This document shows positions 9,159 through 17,863 of a stretch of DNA of 47,864 nucleotides, piece by piece. The stretch covers positions 1 to 47,864 of the forward strand of contig DQIP01000229.1 of the NCBI GenBank assembly GCA_020793565.1, written 5' to 3'. Below the pieces are notes generated by a model that made no database searches, was not told the origin of the DNA, and was given only the letters and a program-made list of their open reading frames with translations. The position numbers were made by a program, and so were the translations under genes. Within the stretch, counting starts at the first letter, position 1. Each line of letters starts with the position of its first letter. This DNA comes from Candidatus Methanovorans sp. Lineage in GTDB: Archaea > Halobacteriota > Methanosarcinia > Methanosarcinales > Methanosarcinaceae.

Positions 9159-10343
9159 ATGATACCAGTCGGAAACCCGGCAATTGGAGCGGATTTTATT
9201 AATAGGGAAGGCGAGCTCGCACTGATTCTTTCTACTTTAGAAAAAGATAGCGTTCTCCTAATCGCACCTCGCAGATTTGGTAAGACTTCAATTATGCGAA
9301 GGGTCGAAAAAGAACTTTCAGACAGGGGTGAGATATGTGTGTTTCTTGAAGTAGAAAACGTAAATTCGCCACATCACTTCATATCTGAAATCACAATGGC
9401 GCTTATTGAAAATGAAAAAATAGAGCAAAAGACTAAACTAATTCCGGCTTTTGAAAAATGTTTCAATTGGTTCAGGGACAATATCGAAGAAATTGGAATT
9501 TCAGTATTTAAAGCCAAATTGAGAAGTAATATTGAAAAAGATTTGGAAAATGACTGGATGGGCGAATCCAAGCAAATATTTGATATAATTGCCGGACTTG
9601 ACTCGAATATTTGTTTTATCATAGATGAATTTCCCATAGCCCTTGAGAAAATGGTGCTAACAGATAGAGATGATTTTTTACATTGGTTCAGGAAACTTCG
9701 ACAAATATCCGGAAATCTAAGATTTATCGTTGGCGGGTCAGTTAGCATAGATCGTGTTGTGAGAGATGCAGGGGGAGTGTCTGTTATCAATGATTTTAGA
9801 AGGGTTCACATAGGTGGGTTTTCCAGAGAGGTTGCACTCGACCTCATTGAAAAAATGTTTGAAGATGAAGGGTGGAAATATGAATCATCTTTTGGTGATA
9901 AAATCCTCGAATGTATTGGAGAAACAAATATTCCATACTTTATTGCAATTATGCTCAGTGCCATAAAAGAAGAAATGATATTGAGGGGCGGGGAAATGAG
10001 TGCTGAATTAATAGAAAATATCTATAATTTCAGGATACTTAGCAATGAAGGAAAACACTATTTCGAGCATTATCATCAAAGGTTAAGAATTTATTACGAC
10101 GATCTTGAACTGAAGGCTGCAAGGACCATACTGAGAAATGTCTGTAATGTTGATCATTATCCAATTGATCTGGCTTACGGTATTTATAAAAAGGAGACTG
10201 CAATTGATAATTACGAGCAGTTCATGGATCTACTGGCTAATCTGAGTAATGATTTCTATATTGAGCATAATAATGAAAAAGGATTGAATTTCTATTCTAA
10301 AATTCTGAAGGATTGGTGGAGGATATACCATGGCGGAATCTAG
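9159..10343 (+). CDS. Archaeal P-loop ATPase (AAA/STAND-like)
   Basis: The 394-residue protein has Walker A APRRFGKTS (36-44), Walker B CFIIDEF (Asp156-Glu157) and a sensor-like FIVGGSVSIDRV near 190-200, the build of the archaeal ATPase/AAA family related to STAND NTPases. The C-terminal half is helical and possibly DNA- or partner-binding (VCNVDHYPIDLAYGIYKKE is winged-helix-like). ATG 9159 is chosen over an upstream start at 8970 because the extra residues fall in the transposase remnant and GGTGA sits 9 bases before this ATG. It overlaps the next ATPase gene by 14 bases, so the two are probably translated together. The role is unknown. Confidence 0.8.
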   Translation: MIPVGNPAIGADFINREGELALILSTLEKDSVLLIAPRRFGKTSIMRRVEKELSDRGEICVFLEVENVNSPHHFISEITMALIENEKIEQKTKLIPAFEKCFNWFRDNIEEIGISVFKAKLRSNIEKDLENDWMGESKQIFDIIAGLDSNICFIIDEFPIALEKMVLTDRDDFLHWFRKLRQISGNLRFIVGGSVSIDRVVRDAGGVSVINDFRRVHIGGFSREVALDLIEKMFEDEGWKYESSFGDKILECIGETNIPYFIAIMLSAIKEEMILRGGEMSAELIENIYNFRILSNEGKHYFEHYHQRLRIYYDDLELKAARTILRNVCNVDHYPIDLAYGIYKKETAIDNYEQFMDLLANLSNDFYIEHNNEKGLNFYSKILKDWWRIYHGGI

Positions 10344-13248
10344 TGATATAGTATTTTATAGATACTCTCCGGAAAACATGTCCGAAGACATTTTGCGGAA
10401 ATTGTTTGTTAGTAGAGAGAAATTGCTTGAAAGTTTAGTGACGGAAATTGAAGACGCTTCTAAGAATGGGACACCAAGATTTTATCTTATGGTGGGACCC
10501 AGAGGAATTGGGAAATCCCATTTTTTAACTTTATTGTATTATGAAATTGAAAATAAAGTGACTTCGTTGATACCAATCAAACTTGCTGAAGAAGAGTATT
10601 CCATATATCGTGCCTCTGATTTTTTCCTTCGGATCTTAGAGGAAAATTCAGTGGATGTTTCTGATGTTCTGTCCCTTGACAATGAAAATGAAATTTTGTA
10701 TGCTTCATTAGAAAAATTAAAGCAAATTTCAAAACAGGATCGTAAGACTTTCATCATTTTCATTGAAAATCTACATGAATTGTTTAAACAGTTGAACAAA
10801 GAAGAACTCCACAAATTACGATCAACGTTTCAAAAATATGACATTTTTTCGGTTGTTGCCACGGCCCCATTGATCTTTCCTTTCATATCTGAACATGAAG
10901 AACCATTTTATAATTTTTTCCGTATTCAACATCTTAAGGAGTTTTCAATTAATGAGATTAAAGAGTTGATGATAAAAATTGCAAAAACTGAAAATAATAG
11001 CGAGTTCCTTGACAATTTTGAACAATATGAAGAGAAAATACATGGTATAATTCACCTAACAGGAGGCAGCCCGAGACTTGCATTTCTTTTTTATGAACTG
11101 ATAACACGAGGAGAAATCAAAGATATTGAAAAATCTCTTTTTAAAATAATCGATGAACACACGCCATTCTATCAGGAGGTTTTCCAACTTTTAACACCCC
11201 AGCAAAGGCGAATATTTGATATTCTTATCTCCTTTGGAGAGCCGGTTACGCCCAAGCAGATCTCACAAAAAGCAAGAATGAATCTTCCAATTGTTAATAC
11301 ACAGATGCGAAGATTGGAAACCAATGGCTATGTAATTTCAAGGCCAATGGGGAGACACACAAAATATGAGGTTAGAGAAAGGCTTTTCCGGCTCTGGAGA
11401 GAGATGCGGCAACCATTTGGGAGAAAAAGAGTATCAATTTTGTTGGATTTCCTACAACTCTGGTACACTCCAGATGAAAAGAAAGAGCTTTTTAAAACCA
11501 CATTTAAGTTTCTTGAAGCCGGTGACAGATCAGTGATAAAAGATCTTTGCTATTATGCTGAAATCCAGCCTCCTGACTTTAAAGCAGAAGCCTTGCTTAA
11601 ACTTACACCTAAACTTTTGGAAATCGGGGAAAATGAAGATGCTCGGTATGAAATTAACAAATTGAAGGAACATGCAGCCAAGTACAAAGGTGCAGGACTG
11701 GATGATGAAATCTCTCGTTTTGAATTGCAATTGCTTTTTTCTGAACATAAATACGAAGAAGTAATTGAAGCCATCGACAAATCTATTAAAGTTAATCCAA
11801 ATGATGCTGTTGCATTAATGGATAAAGGTGTCGCATTAGTAAATAGTAGGAAATATGAAGAGGCACTTGAAGTTTTCAATAAAGTTCTTGAAATTGATCC
11901 TGTCAATTATTATGCATTAGCAATTAAAGGGAATGCTTTAGCAAATATTGAGAAATATGAAGAGGCACTTGAAGTTCTCAATAAAGCTCTTGAAATTGAT
12001 CCAAACAATGATTTTACATTATTAACAAGTAAAGGGAACGCTTTAGTAAATATTGGGGAATATGAAGAGGCAATTGGTGTTTTTGATAAATCTCTTGAAA
12101 TTGATCCGAACGATAATTTTGCATTAACAGGTAAAGGAGTCGCATTAGTATCTATTGGGGAAGATGATAAAGCAATTGAAGTTTTTGATAAAGCAATTGA
12201 AATTAATCCTATCAATTATCGTGCATTCGCAAATAAAGGTGTTTCATTAGGACATCTTGAGAAGTTTGAAGAGGCACTTGAAATGACCAATATGGCTCTT
12301 GAAATTAATCCTGATGATAATTCTATATTAGCGAATAAAGGTTTTGTATTGGGAAATCTTGAGAAATATGAAGAGGCAATCGATGTTTTTGATAAATCTC
12401 TTGAAATTGACCCTGATGATAATTTAACATTAACGAATAAAGGTGTTGTATTATTACATATTGGGAAATATGAAGATGCACTTGATTTATTCAATAAAGC
12501 TATTAAAATAAATCCTAATTATGTTTTTACATTAATAAATAAAGGTGTTTTATTAGGCAATCTTGAGAAGCATGAAGAGGCTCTTGAAGTTTTCGATAAA
12601 GTTCTTAAAATTAACCCAAATTATGAATTTGCCATCGAAAATAAAGCATTTGCACTATCTAATCTAAAGAGGCACACTGAAGTATTGGAAGTGGCGAGGA
12701 AAATGGTAGATGTTGCCACCGATAAACATTCTAAAATCAATGCATCACTTATTGTAATTGAAGCCTACATCGCCCTTAATAGAAAATTTGAGGCTGCCTT
12801 TGAGATCGAAAAGATTGAAAGTAAAATGATTGACCAAGACCCCGATCTAATTGAAGGCTTTATGAATATTTGTCTTAATTTAGCGCAGGATGAATTAAAA
12901 AATAATAATCGTGGAAGTGCATCCAAATTTATAAAAATTGCTTTTAAGAATAGTTTTAAACTAAAGAATGCTGCCGTGAAAAAATTGACTATGGGATTTT
13001 TAAAGTCTGCAGCAGACACTGGAATTTTGTCAGTTATAAAAGCTGCTGTAGAGGAGATCATAGATCAGCAAAAAGATGAGTTTGAGCAACTCATCCGACC
13101 GATCATAAAGGCAATTGAAATTGTTGAAACAAAAGACCTTAAGAAATATTATGATCTCCAGATCGAAGAGCGGGAAATTGTAGCTGATGTAGTGAAAAGG
13201 ATAACCAGATCAGATGAATTGATTCCAGATGAAATTAAAATGAAATAA
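10330..13248 (+). CDS. STAND-like NTPase with winged helix and TPR array
   Basis: The 972-residue protein has Walker A GPRGIGKS (56-63), a Walker B-like strand FIIFIENLHE (about 141-150; the usual Asp is replaced by Glu-Asn), a sensor strand VVATAP, a winged-helix domain (about 289-350, KQISQKARMNLPIVNTQMRR) and about nine to ten TPR units (roughly 460-790). A helical C-terminal region follows. NTPase-wHTH-repeat layouts are typical of STAND switch proteins in signalling and defence. Near-identical TPR units spaced 102 bases are visible in the DNA (about 11770-12640), suggesting recent expansion. GGAGG precedes the ATG inside the previous gene. No obvious effector domain (nuclease, TIR, protease) is present. 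Confidence 0.82.
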   Translation: MAESSDIVFYRYSPENMSEDILRKLFVSREKLLESLVTEIEDASKNGTPRFYLMVGPRGIGKSHFLTLLYYEIENKVTSLIPIKLAEEEYSIYRASDFFLRILEENSVDVSDVLSLDNENEILYASLEKLKQISKQDRKTFIIFIENLHELFKQLNKEELHKLRSTFQKYDIFSVVATAPLIFPFISEHEEPFYNFFRIQHLKEFSINEIKELMIKIAKTENNSEFLDNFEQYEEKIHGIIHLTGGSPRLAFLFYELITRGEIKDIEKSLFKIIDEHTPFYQEVFQLLTPQQRRIFDILISFGEPVTPKQISQKARMNLPIVNTQMRRLETNGYVISRPMGRHTKYEVRERLFRLWREMRQPFGRKRVSILLDFLQLWYTPDEKKELFKTTFKFLEAGDRSVIKDLCYYAEIQPPDFKAEALLKLTPKLLEIGENEDARYEINKLKEHAAKYKGAGLDDEISRFELQLLFSEHKYEEVIEAIDKSIKVNPNDAVALMDKGVALVNSRKYEEALEVFNKVLEIDPVNYYALAIKGNALANIEKYEEALEVLNKALEIDPNNDFTLLTSKGNALVNIGEYEEAIGVFDKSLEIDPNDNFALTGKGVALVSIGEDDKAIEVFDKAIEINPINYRAFANKGVSLGHLEKFEEALEMTNMALEINPDDNSILANKGFVLGNLEKYEEAIDVFDKSLEIDPDDNLTLTNKGVVLLHIGKYEDALDLFNKAIKINPNYVFTLINKGVLLGNLEKHEEALEVFDKVLKINPNYEFAIENKAFALSNLKRHTEVLEVARKMVDVATDKHSKINASLIVIEAYIALNRKFEAAFEIEKIESKMIDQDPDLIEGFMNICLNLAQDELKNNNRGSASKFIKIAFKNSFKLKNAAVKKLTMGFLKSAADTGILSVIKAAVEEIIDQQKDEFEQLIRPIIKAIEIVETKDLKKYYDLQIEEREIVADVVKRITRSDELIPDEIKMK

Positions 13249-13466
13249 TAAATCAAAATCATATATATTAACATAAAAGCACGTAAAATTAAATTCGGGT
13301 TTCATGGCACCTCGCCACAAAACCCTTTTTCCAAAAATCCGACTCTTCTTTTTGTCAAACCAAAACACCCGCAAGCGACAGCAGACCCACCATCACCACC
13401 CCAAATCGAGTATCTTATAGGTCTTGGCTATATCGATGTTGTTGATGGTGCTGTATCTTCACTCAT
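13249..13466. other. Gene-free interval between converging genes
   Basis: About 218 bases separate the TPR-NTPase gene from the SpoIIM-like gene, which converge. A TATA-like run (ATATATTAAC) and a T-run (CCCTTTTTCC near 13323) are present. A short plus-strand frame ending at 13470 reads EYLIGLGYIDVVDGAV and could be a decayed gene tail, but I cannot support a gene. Confidence 0.4.
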
Positions 13467-14072
13467 CTAACCTCCGATCCCGGTAAACGCCATAACAATA
13501 AACGGCGTCACAAAAGTTTCAATAACAGCCGCAACAAAAAGCAGAGGCATTAACCTATAAAAATAGAACCTCACCCCGCGCGAGAACTCCATCTTGATAT
13601 CAGCAGTCTGTCCTGTGATCGAGCGAAACATCTCATCCCCAATCTTCAATCCGATCGCGGCAGAAATGAAGACCATCGGTAGTTCAAGAATGCCATGCGG
13701 CAGGATGGCTGACAGTAAATATATAAATCCATTCTCGCCTGCTACGACATATGCAACTACGCCGATAATATAGCCATTGTATGCAATAAACAAAAGCGGC
13801 AGGACACCAAAACCTATCCCGAGCATGATTATGATGAGGCTTTTGATAGCATTATTAAGGAAAATAAACAGCATGATCCAGATCGGGGATATGTCCTTGA
13901 TTATCCCGAACAGTTCACTCAATTCTTCTAATGACTGCGTTGCATATTCGGGATTCATTGATGAATACATAAATCCTGATGCAGTCGATAAAAAGAACAC
14001 CAACGTGATAACAAAAATATGGATTTTGATATCTTTAAGGTAACCTATATCCTGCTCATATTTTTCGTTCAT
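13467..14072 (-). CDS. SpoIIM/DUF95-like membrane protein
   Basis: The 201-residue protein has about five membrane segments and the SpoIIM family landmarks FLNNAIKSL, NGYIIGVVAY and PHGILELPMVFISAAIGL. Family members in archaea are integral membrane proteins of unknown function, distinct from sporulation. ATG 14072 lies just past the stop of the DUF63 gene (TAG at 14077-14079), so the pair is probably an operon and the proteins may work together in the membrane. A TTG at 14087 would overlap the upstream gene and is less likely. Confidence 0.82.
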   Translation of the reverse strand: MNEKYEQDIGYLKDIKIHIFVITLVFFLSTASGFMYSSMNPEYATQSLEELSELFGIIKDISPIWIMLFIFLNNAIKSLIIIMLGIGFGVLPLLFIAYNGYIIGVVAYVVAGENGFIYLLSAILPHGILELPMVFISAAIGLKIGDEMFRSITGQTADIKMEFSRGVRFYFYRLMPLLFVAAVIETFVTPFIVMAFTGIGG

Positions 14073-14076
14073 GGAT

Positions 14077-14931
14077 CTATATTCCAAGTATCATTCCGAT
14101 CGTGTTCCTAAATGCTGGTGCCAGTCCCAATATAATAATGACCATCTTAACAAGCATTTGCAGTGCCCTGGACTCTTCATCCTCATTGAATTGTGTATCA
14201 AGAATATACAACACAGGTACAAATATTATGAATTTTAAAGGATACATAATAAGTGCTGTGCCTGTAAGGTCAATAAGATATGATGGTATAACATGTTTTT
14301 CATAATATCCTCCGAGAATGTCAATGCCAACGATCGTGGAAGATGCATCCAACAGGTGTGCGAACACAATTGAAAGGTTCACCTTGCTGGAAAAAAGTTC
14401 AGATCCACTGTATTTCGAGACCTTATAGATCAAAAATGTCAACAAGGACGCAGCACCCAATATGAGAAATGGTACCATTGGTTGGACGATATCTTCGAGA
14501 TATAACAGGACACTAACATTAACGCCAGTCCACAAAATTCCAAAAGCAGCAAATGCTATGCGATAATCCTCAACTTTGCCCACCTTTTGCATCCATTTTG
14601 AAACAACCAGACAAAGTACTGTAACGGCAAACACCACAAAATAAATATTCGGCGTAATGAACAGGTATTGTATCGGGGGGTTGAAAAATTCCGCATCTTT
14701 TATAACACGAAGTGATGAGCCGGCAAGAACAAAAGGGATAACTGAAAGTATAAATTTATCGTCAATGGTGACTTTCATGCGATTGAGCAGTCTCATCACG
14801 CCGAAAACACATGCGCCCAACACAAGTGCCCATGTTATTGTATTAAATATGTTGTAGCCATCATCATTCCGAATTGGATCTATGTAGTAGGTGCTAATAA
14901 ATTGCAAAATTTTATCTATGACTGATGACAT
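14077..14931 (-). CDS. DUF63 family archaeal membrane protein
   Basis: The 284-residue protein has seven to eight hydrophobic segments. DUF63 features include YNIFNTITWALVLG near the N-terminus, SSLRVIKDAEFF (about 92-103) and the central HLLDASSTIVGIDILGGYYEKH. DUF63 is restricted to archaea and its role is unknown. The gene is divergent from egsA and followed at once by the SpoIIM-like gene. Confidence 0.88.
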   Translation of the reverse strand: MSSVIDKILQFISTYYIDPIRNDDGYNIFNTITWALVLGACVFGVMRLLNRMKVTIDDKFILSVIPFVLAGSSLRVIKDAEFFNPPIQYLFITPNIYFVVFAVTVLCLVVSKWMQKVGKVEDYRIAFAAFGILWTGVNVSVLLYLEDIVQPMVPFLILGAASLLTFLIYKVSKYSGSELFSSKVNLSIVFAHLLDASSTIVGIDILGGYYEKHVIPSYLIDLTGTALIMYPLKFIIFVPVLYILDTQFNEDEESRALQMLVKMVIIILGLAPAFRNTIGMILGI

Positions 14932-15053
14932 AAATGACCTCTATTCAGTATACATAAGTGATATGGTTGAATACTTACATATGGAATTTCAATAGAAATT
15001 CTCGATAGTGTCTAATAATAATCATAATATAAAAATCGTATGCAGGTATTATC

Positions 15054-16121
15054 TTGACGCCAAATAGTTACAGGGAACCAAAATGGATGCAACTTCCACG
15101 ATTCATAGTTACGGGACATAACACAATCAATGAGGTTACAAATGTCTGTGAGAAATTAAAACTTAGTGACAACGCATTGATCATAACAGGCAAATATACC
15201 AAAAAAATAGCTGGTGATATTGTTTATGATGCCATGGATGACAAAGGATATGTTGTTGACATTGAGGTTACAAATAATTCGTCAATGGAAGAAGTAAAGC
15301 GCATTAAAAGCATTGCAGTCAGTAAAAACGCACAATACCTGTTAGGAATTGGAAGCGGTACCTCCATCGATGTTGCAAAACTTGCATCGACCGAACTTGG
15401 CCTGCCATTTCTAAGCGTGCCTACAGCAGCATCACATGATGGCATTGTATCTTCACGGGCATCCATCATTCACAATGGAAAATCCACCTCAATCGAAGCG
15501 AACGCTCCAATGGCAGTTGTAGCTGATACTAAAATAATAGCGGATGCGCCATATCATCTTCTTGCAGCAGGCTGTGGCGACATAATATCTAACTATACAG
15601 CAGTTCTTGATTGGGAAATGGCATCGCGGCTCCGGAATGAACCATTTAGTGAATATGCTGCCGCACTTTCGCGAATGACCGCAAAGATCCTTGTCGATTC
15701 GGCGGAGTTGATAAAACCCGATATTGAAAGTTCTGCACGCATCGTTGTCAAAGCACTTGTATCAAGCGGGGTTGCAATGAGTATTGCGGGTTCGACAAGA
15801 CCTGCTTCAGGTTCGGAACACATGTTCAGTCATGCGCTAAATCAAGTTGCACCTGTGCCTGCCCTTCATGGGGCGCAATGTGGAGTCGGGTCTATAATGA
15901 TGATGTACTTGCATGGTGGGGACTGGAAAAAAATAAGGGCCGCACTAAAGACCATACATGCACCAACAAACGCCTATGAACTTGGCATTGAAGATAAGTA
16001 TATATTAGAGGCGCTTGTTCTTGCACACACGATTCGCCCGGAGCGATATACAATACTTGGCACGGGTTTGAGCCCCGATGCCGCTGAAAATATAGCAAGG
16101 ATCACTAAAGTAATTGCATAG
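15054..16121 (+). CDS. egsA: Glycerol-1-phosphate dehydrogenase [NAD(P)+]
   Basis: This enzyme reduces dihydroxyacetone phosphate to sn-glycerol-1-phosphate, setting the stereochemistry of archaeal membrane lipids. The 355-residue protein has the nucleotide-binding [15 protein letters not shown] (98-112) and the zinc ligands expected for the family at Asp176 (AAGCGD), His256 (SGSEHMFSH) and His272 (LHGAQCGVG). Translation probably starts at TTG 15054, since homologues have about a dozen residues before the WMQLPR block and the next ATG (15087) falls within it. A TATA-like CATAATATAAAAAT lies about 25 bases upstream. It works in the same pathway as carS (22401) and downstream of isoprenoid supply by hmgA (21060). 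Confidence 0.95.
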   Translation: MTPNSYREPKWMQLPRFIVTGHNTINEVTNVCEKLKLSDNALIITGKYTKKIAGDIVYDAMDDKGYVVDIEVTNNSSMEEVKRIKSIAVSKNAQYLLGIGSGTSIDVAKLASTELGLPFLSVPTAASHDGIVSSRASIIHNGKSTSIEANAPMAVVADTKIIADAPYHLLAAGCGDIISNYTAVLDWEMASRLRNEPFSEYAAALSRMTAKILVDSAELIKPDIESSARIVVKALVSSGVAMSIAGSTRPASGSEHMFSHALNQVAPVPALHGAQCGVGSIMMMYLHGGDWKKIRAALKTIHAPTNAYELGIEDKYILEALVLAHTIRPERYTILGTGLSPDAAENIARITKVIA

Positions 16122-16224
16122 GGACGTTGTCAGGGCACTTATATATAATCATATAACTATTATAAAATATAAATTACGGATTATTATAATATAATAACAA
16201 TGATTGCATGTTTAAGGTGATAAA

Positions 16225-16674
16225 ATGGCTGATGAAAATATTAAAATTACACTTATCGGATCACGTCTTGCAAAGGAAGGCCTGACCTTTACATTCATAG
16301 GCGAGACTCCTGAATGCGTGAAGTGTAATCTTAAGAGCACATGTATGAACCTTGAAAAAGGGCGTATATATGAAATTATAAGTGTGCGCAATAATACTAT
16401 GCATAATTGTGCGATCCACGATGGTGACGTTATGGCAGTTAATGTCATCAATGCACCTATAATCACTTCAATGGATTCGAGGAAAGCGGTTGAAGGAGCA
16501 AAGATACGTTATGAATCCCCGAATTGTGATGAGACAGAATGTGACATGTATGATCTATGTCATCCAAAAGGGATTATGGAAGGGGATAGACACACGATTA
16601 TCCAGGTCATTGGAAACATGGACGATGAATGCGTTTTAGGATATACCCTAAAGGAAGTTAAACTTACAATTTAG
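16225..16674 (+). CDS. UPF0179 family protein
   Basis: The 149-residue protein has paired cysteine motifs ECVKCNLKSTC (about 31-41) and CDETECDMYDLC (about 100-111), probably a metal or Fe-S site. UPF0179 is an archaeal family of unknown function with this cysteine pattern. It stands alone. A strong TATA box (CTTATATATAATC, 16138-16150) and a GGTGATAAA ribosome site immediately precede the ATG. Confidence 0.9.
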   Translation: MADENIKITLIGSRLAKEGLTFTFIGETPECVKCNLKSTCMNLEKGRIYEIISVRNNTMHNCAIHDGDVMAVNVINAPIITSMDSRKAVEGAKIRYESPNCDETECDMYDLCHPKGIMEGDRHTIIQVIGNMDDECVLGYTLKEVKLTI

Positions 16675-16790
16675 ATTCATATTTGATTTAGGTTCGGATT
16701 TTTATCACTCGTGACGAATATCTTTTAGTACTTAAAAGCAAATATTGATTTAACAATAATTAAACCTAAAAAACAAAATGAGGTAAACAA

Positions 16791-17402
16791 ATGCCTGATA
16801 AGGGAGAAGAACAAATCCATCATGAATTTTACACAAATGAACGCTGGAACAATTGGATAAAACAGGTTCAAGAAAGTGGCTTTGAATTGACTGAATCCGA
16901 TGAATCTTCTGGTAAGAATGGTGATATTTTTGTTAACATGGAAGATGATATCATACTTGCATGTTTGAAGGTAATCGCAAAATTTGACAGGGGAATACTG
17001 TCAAGTGAAACGGCATTTGAGGCAATAGCAGGCATAAGAAATATTGTGCTTGCTAAGATCGAGCCGATATCCGAAGATATTGACCTCATGATAGATTCGC
17101 TCCAGACATCACTTATGGGTGGATTTGCCGCATGTGAATGTTACATCGAAGGGGATTTCGAGAAAAAACCAAAGATGAAGGATCTTATTAAATCTGCAAT
17201 CGAAGCGGAAGCCGCAGATGATGTCCAGATTGCGTTGGGACACGTTGCCCGGATCGGCGCTGCTGTCATCAATGGTAAGAAGCTATCAAAGAAAGCTTTG
17301 GAAAACATCCCATACGGGTTTGTTGCAGAATGGCTTGACGGTATTGAATCTATTGCAGCCGCCATGGTTGGGGCAGATAGTTATAAAAAAGATGATGAAT
17401 AA
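16791..17402 (+). CDS. DUF2150 family protein
   Basis: The 203-residue acidic, soluble, mostly helical protein belongs to the DUF2150 family of methanogens (FYTNERWNNWIKQVQESGF near the N-terminus, LMGGFAACECYIEGDF in the middle, then ALGHVARIGAAVINGKKL). Function is unknown. Its stop codon lies 4 bases before the first copy of the repeat array upstream of valS. Confidence 0.85.
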   Translation: MPDKGEEQIHHEFYTNERWNNWIKQVQESGFELTESDESSGKNGDIFVNMEDDIILACLKVIAKFDRGILSSETAFEAIAGIRNIVLAKIEPISEDIDLMIDSLQTSLMGGFAACECYIEGDFEKKPKMKDLIKSAIEAEAADDVQIALGHVARIGAAVINGKKLSKKALENIPYGFVAEWLDGIESIAAAMVGADSYKKDDE

Positions 17403-17406
17403 GATC

Positions 17407-17652
17407 GAGAAAATTCTCCCTGCGGTCGAATTAACTCGGACTACATAATCTTATGGATTAGATACTACGAGAAAATTTACCCTGCGGTCGAATTAACTCG
17501 GACTACATAATCTTATGGATTAGATACTACGAGAAAATTTACCCTGCGGTCGAATTAACTCAGACTACATAATCTTATGGATTAGATACTACGAGAAAAA
17601 CCTCCCTGTGGCCTGATTAACCCGGACTACATAATCTTATAGATTATATAAC
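17407..17652 (+). repeat. Four 62-bp tandem repeats upstream of valS (synthetase element)
   Basis: Copies begin at 17407, 17469, 17531 and 17593. The first three are nearly identical; the last diverges and ends in GATTATATAAC. Shared blocks are GAGAAAAT, CTCCCTGCGGTC, GATTAAC and GACTACATAATC-TTATG-GATTA, containing the dyad TAATC-N5-GATTA. The same element occurs once before proS (27090-27150) and three times before thrS (32168-32345), always in the same orientation relative to the synthetase gene. The last copy ends about 210 bases before the valS start. No spacers or cas genes, so it is not CRISPR. Confidence 0.9.
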
Positions 17653-17748
17653 GATAAAATCTGACAGAAGGGAGTATTAGTTAATCACTGTTTTGCAGGT
17701 TATTGCCTTAATAGGAGATTGTGCAACTTTTGTTTGATAAGGGATATC

Positions 17749-17766
17749 GAAAAAGTGAACTTTTTC
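17749..17766 (+). promoter_or_regulatory. Perfect 8-bp inverted repeat in the valS upstream region
   Basis: GAAAAAGT-GA-ACTTTTTC is a perfect inverted repeat, followed by a purine-rich GGGAGGAGG. It lies between the repeat array and TATA-like elements at 17823-17845 (CCTATATACAG and ACTATATAAAAA). It could be an operator or hairpin; no T-run follows, so it is not a typical terminator. Confidence 0.4.
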
Positions 17767-17863
17767 GGGAGGAGGTCCCTGGCGGAACAGGATATCTTTA
17801 AATAATCTAAAATCACTGTAACACCTATATACAGTACTATATAAAAATTACCGGAGAGTTCCG

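Noticed and set aside
17407-17652. CRISPR array
   Set aside because: Units are directly tandem at 62 bases with no variable spacers, and no cas genes are near.
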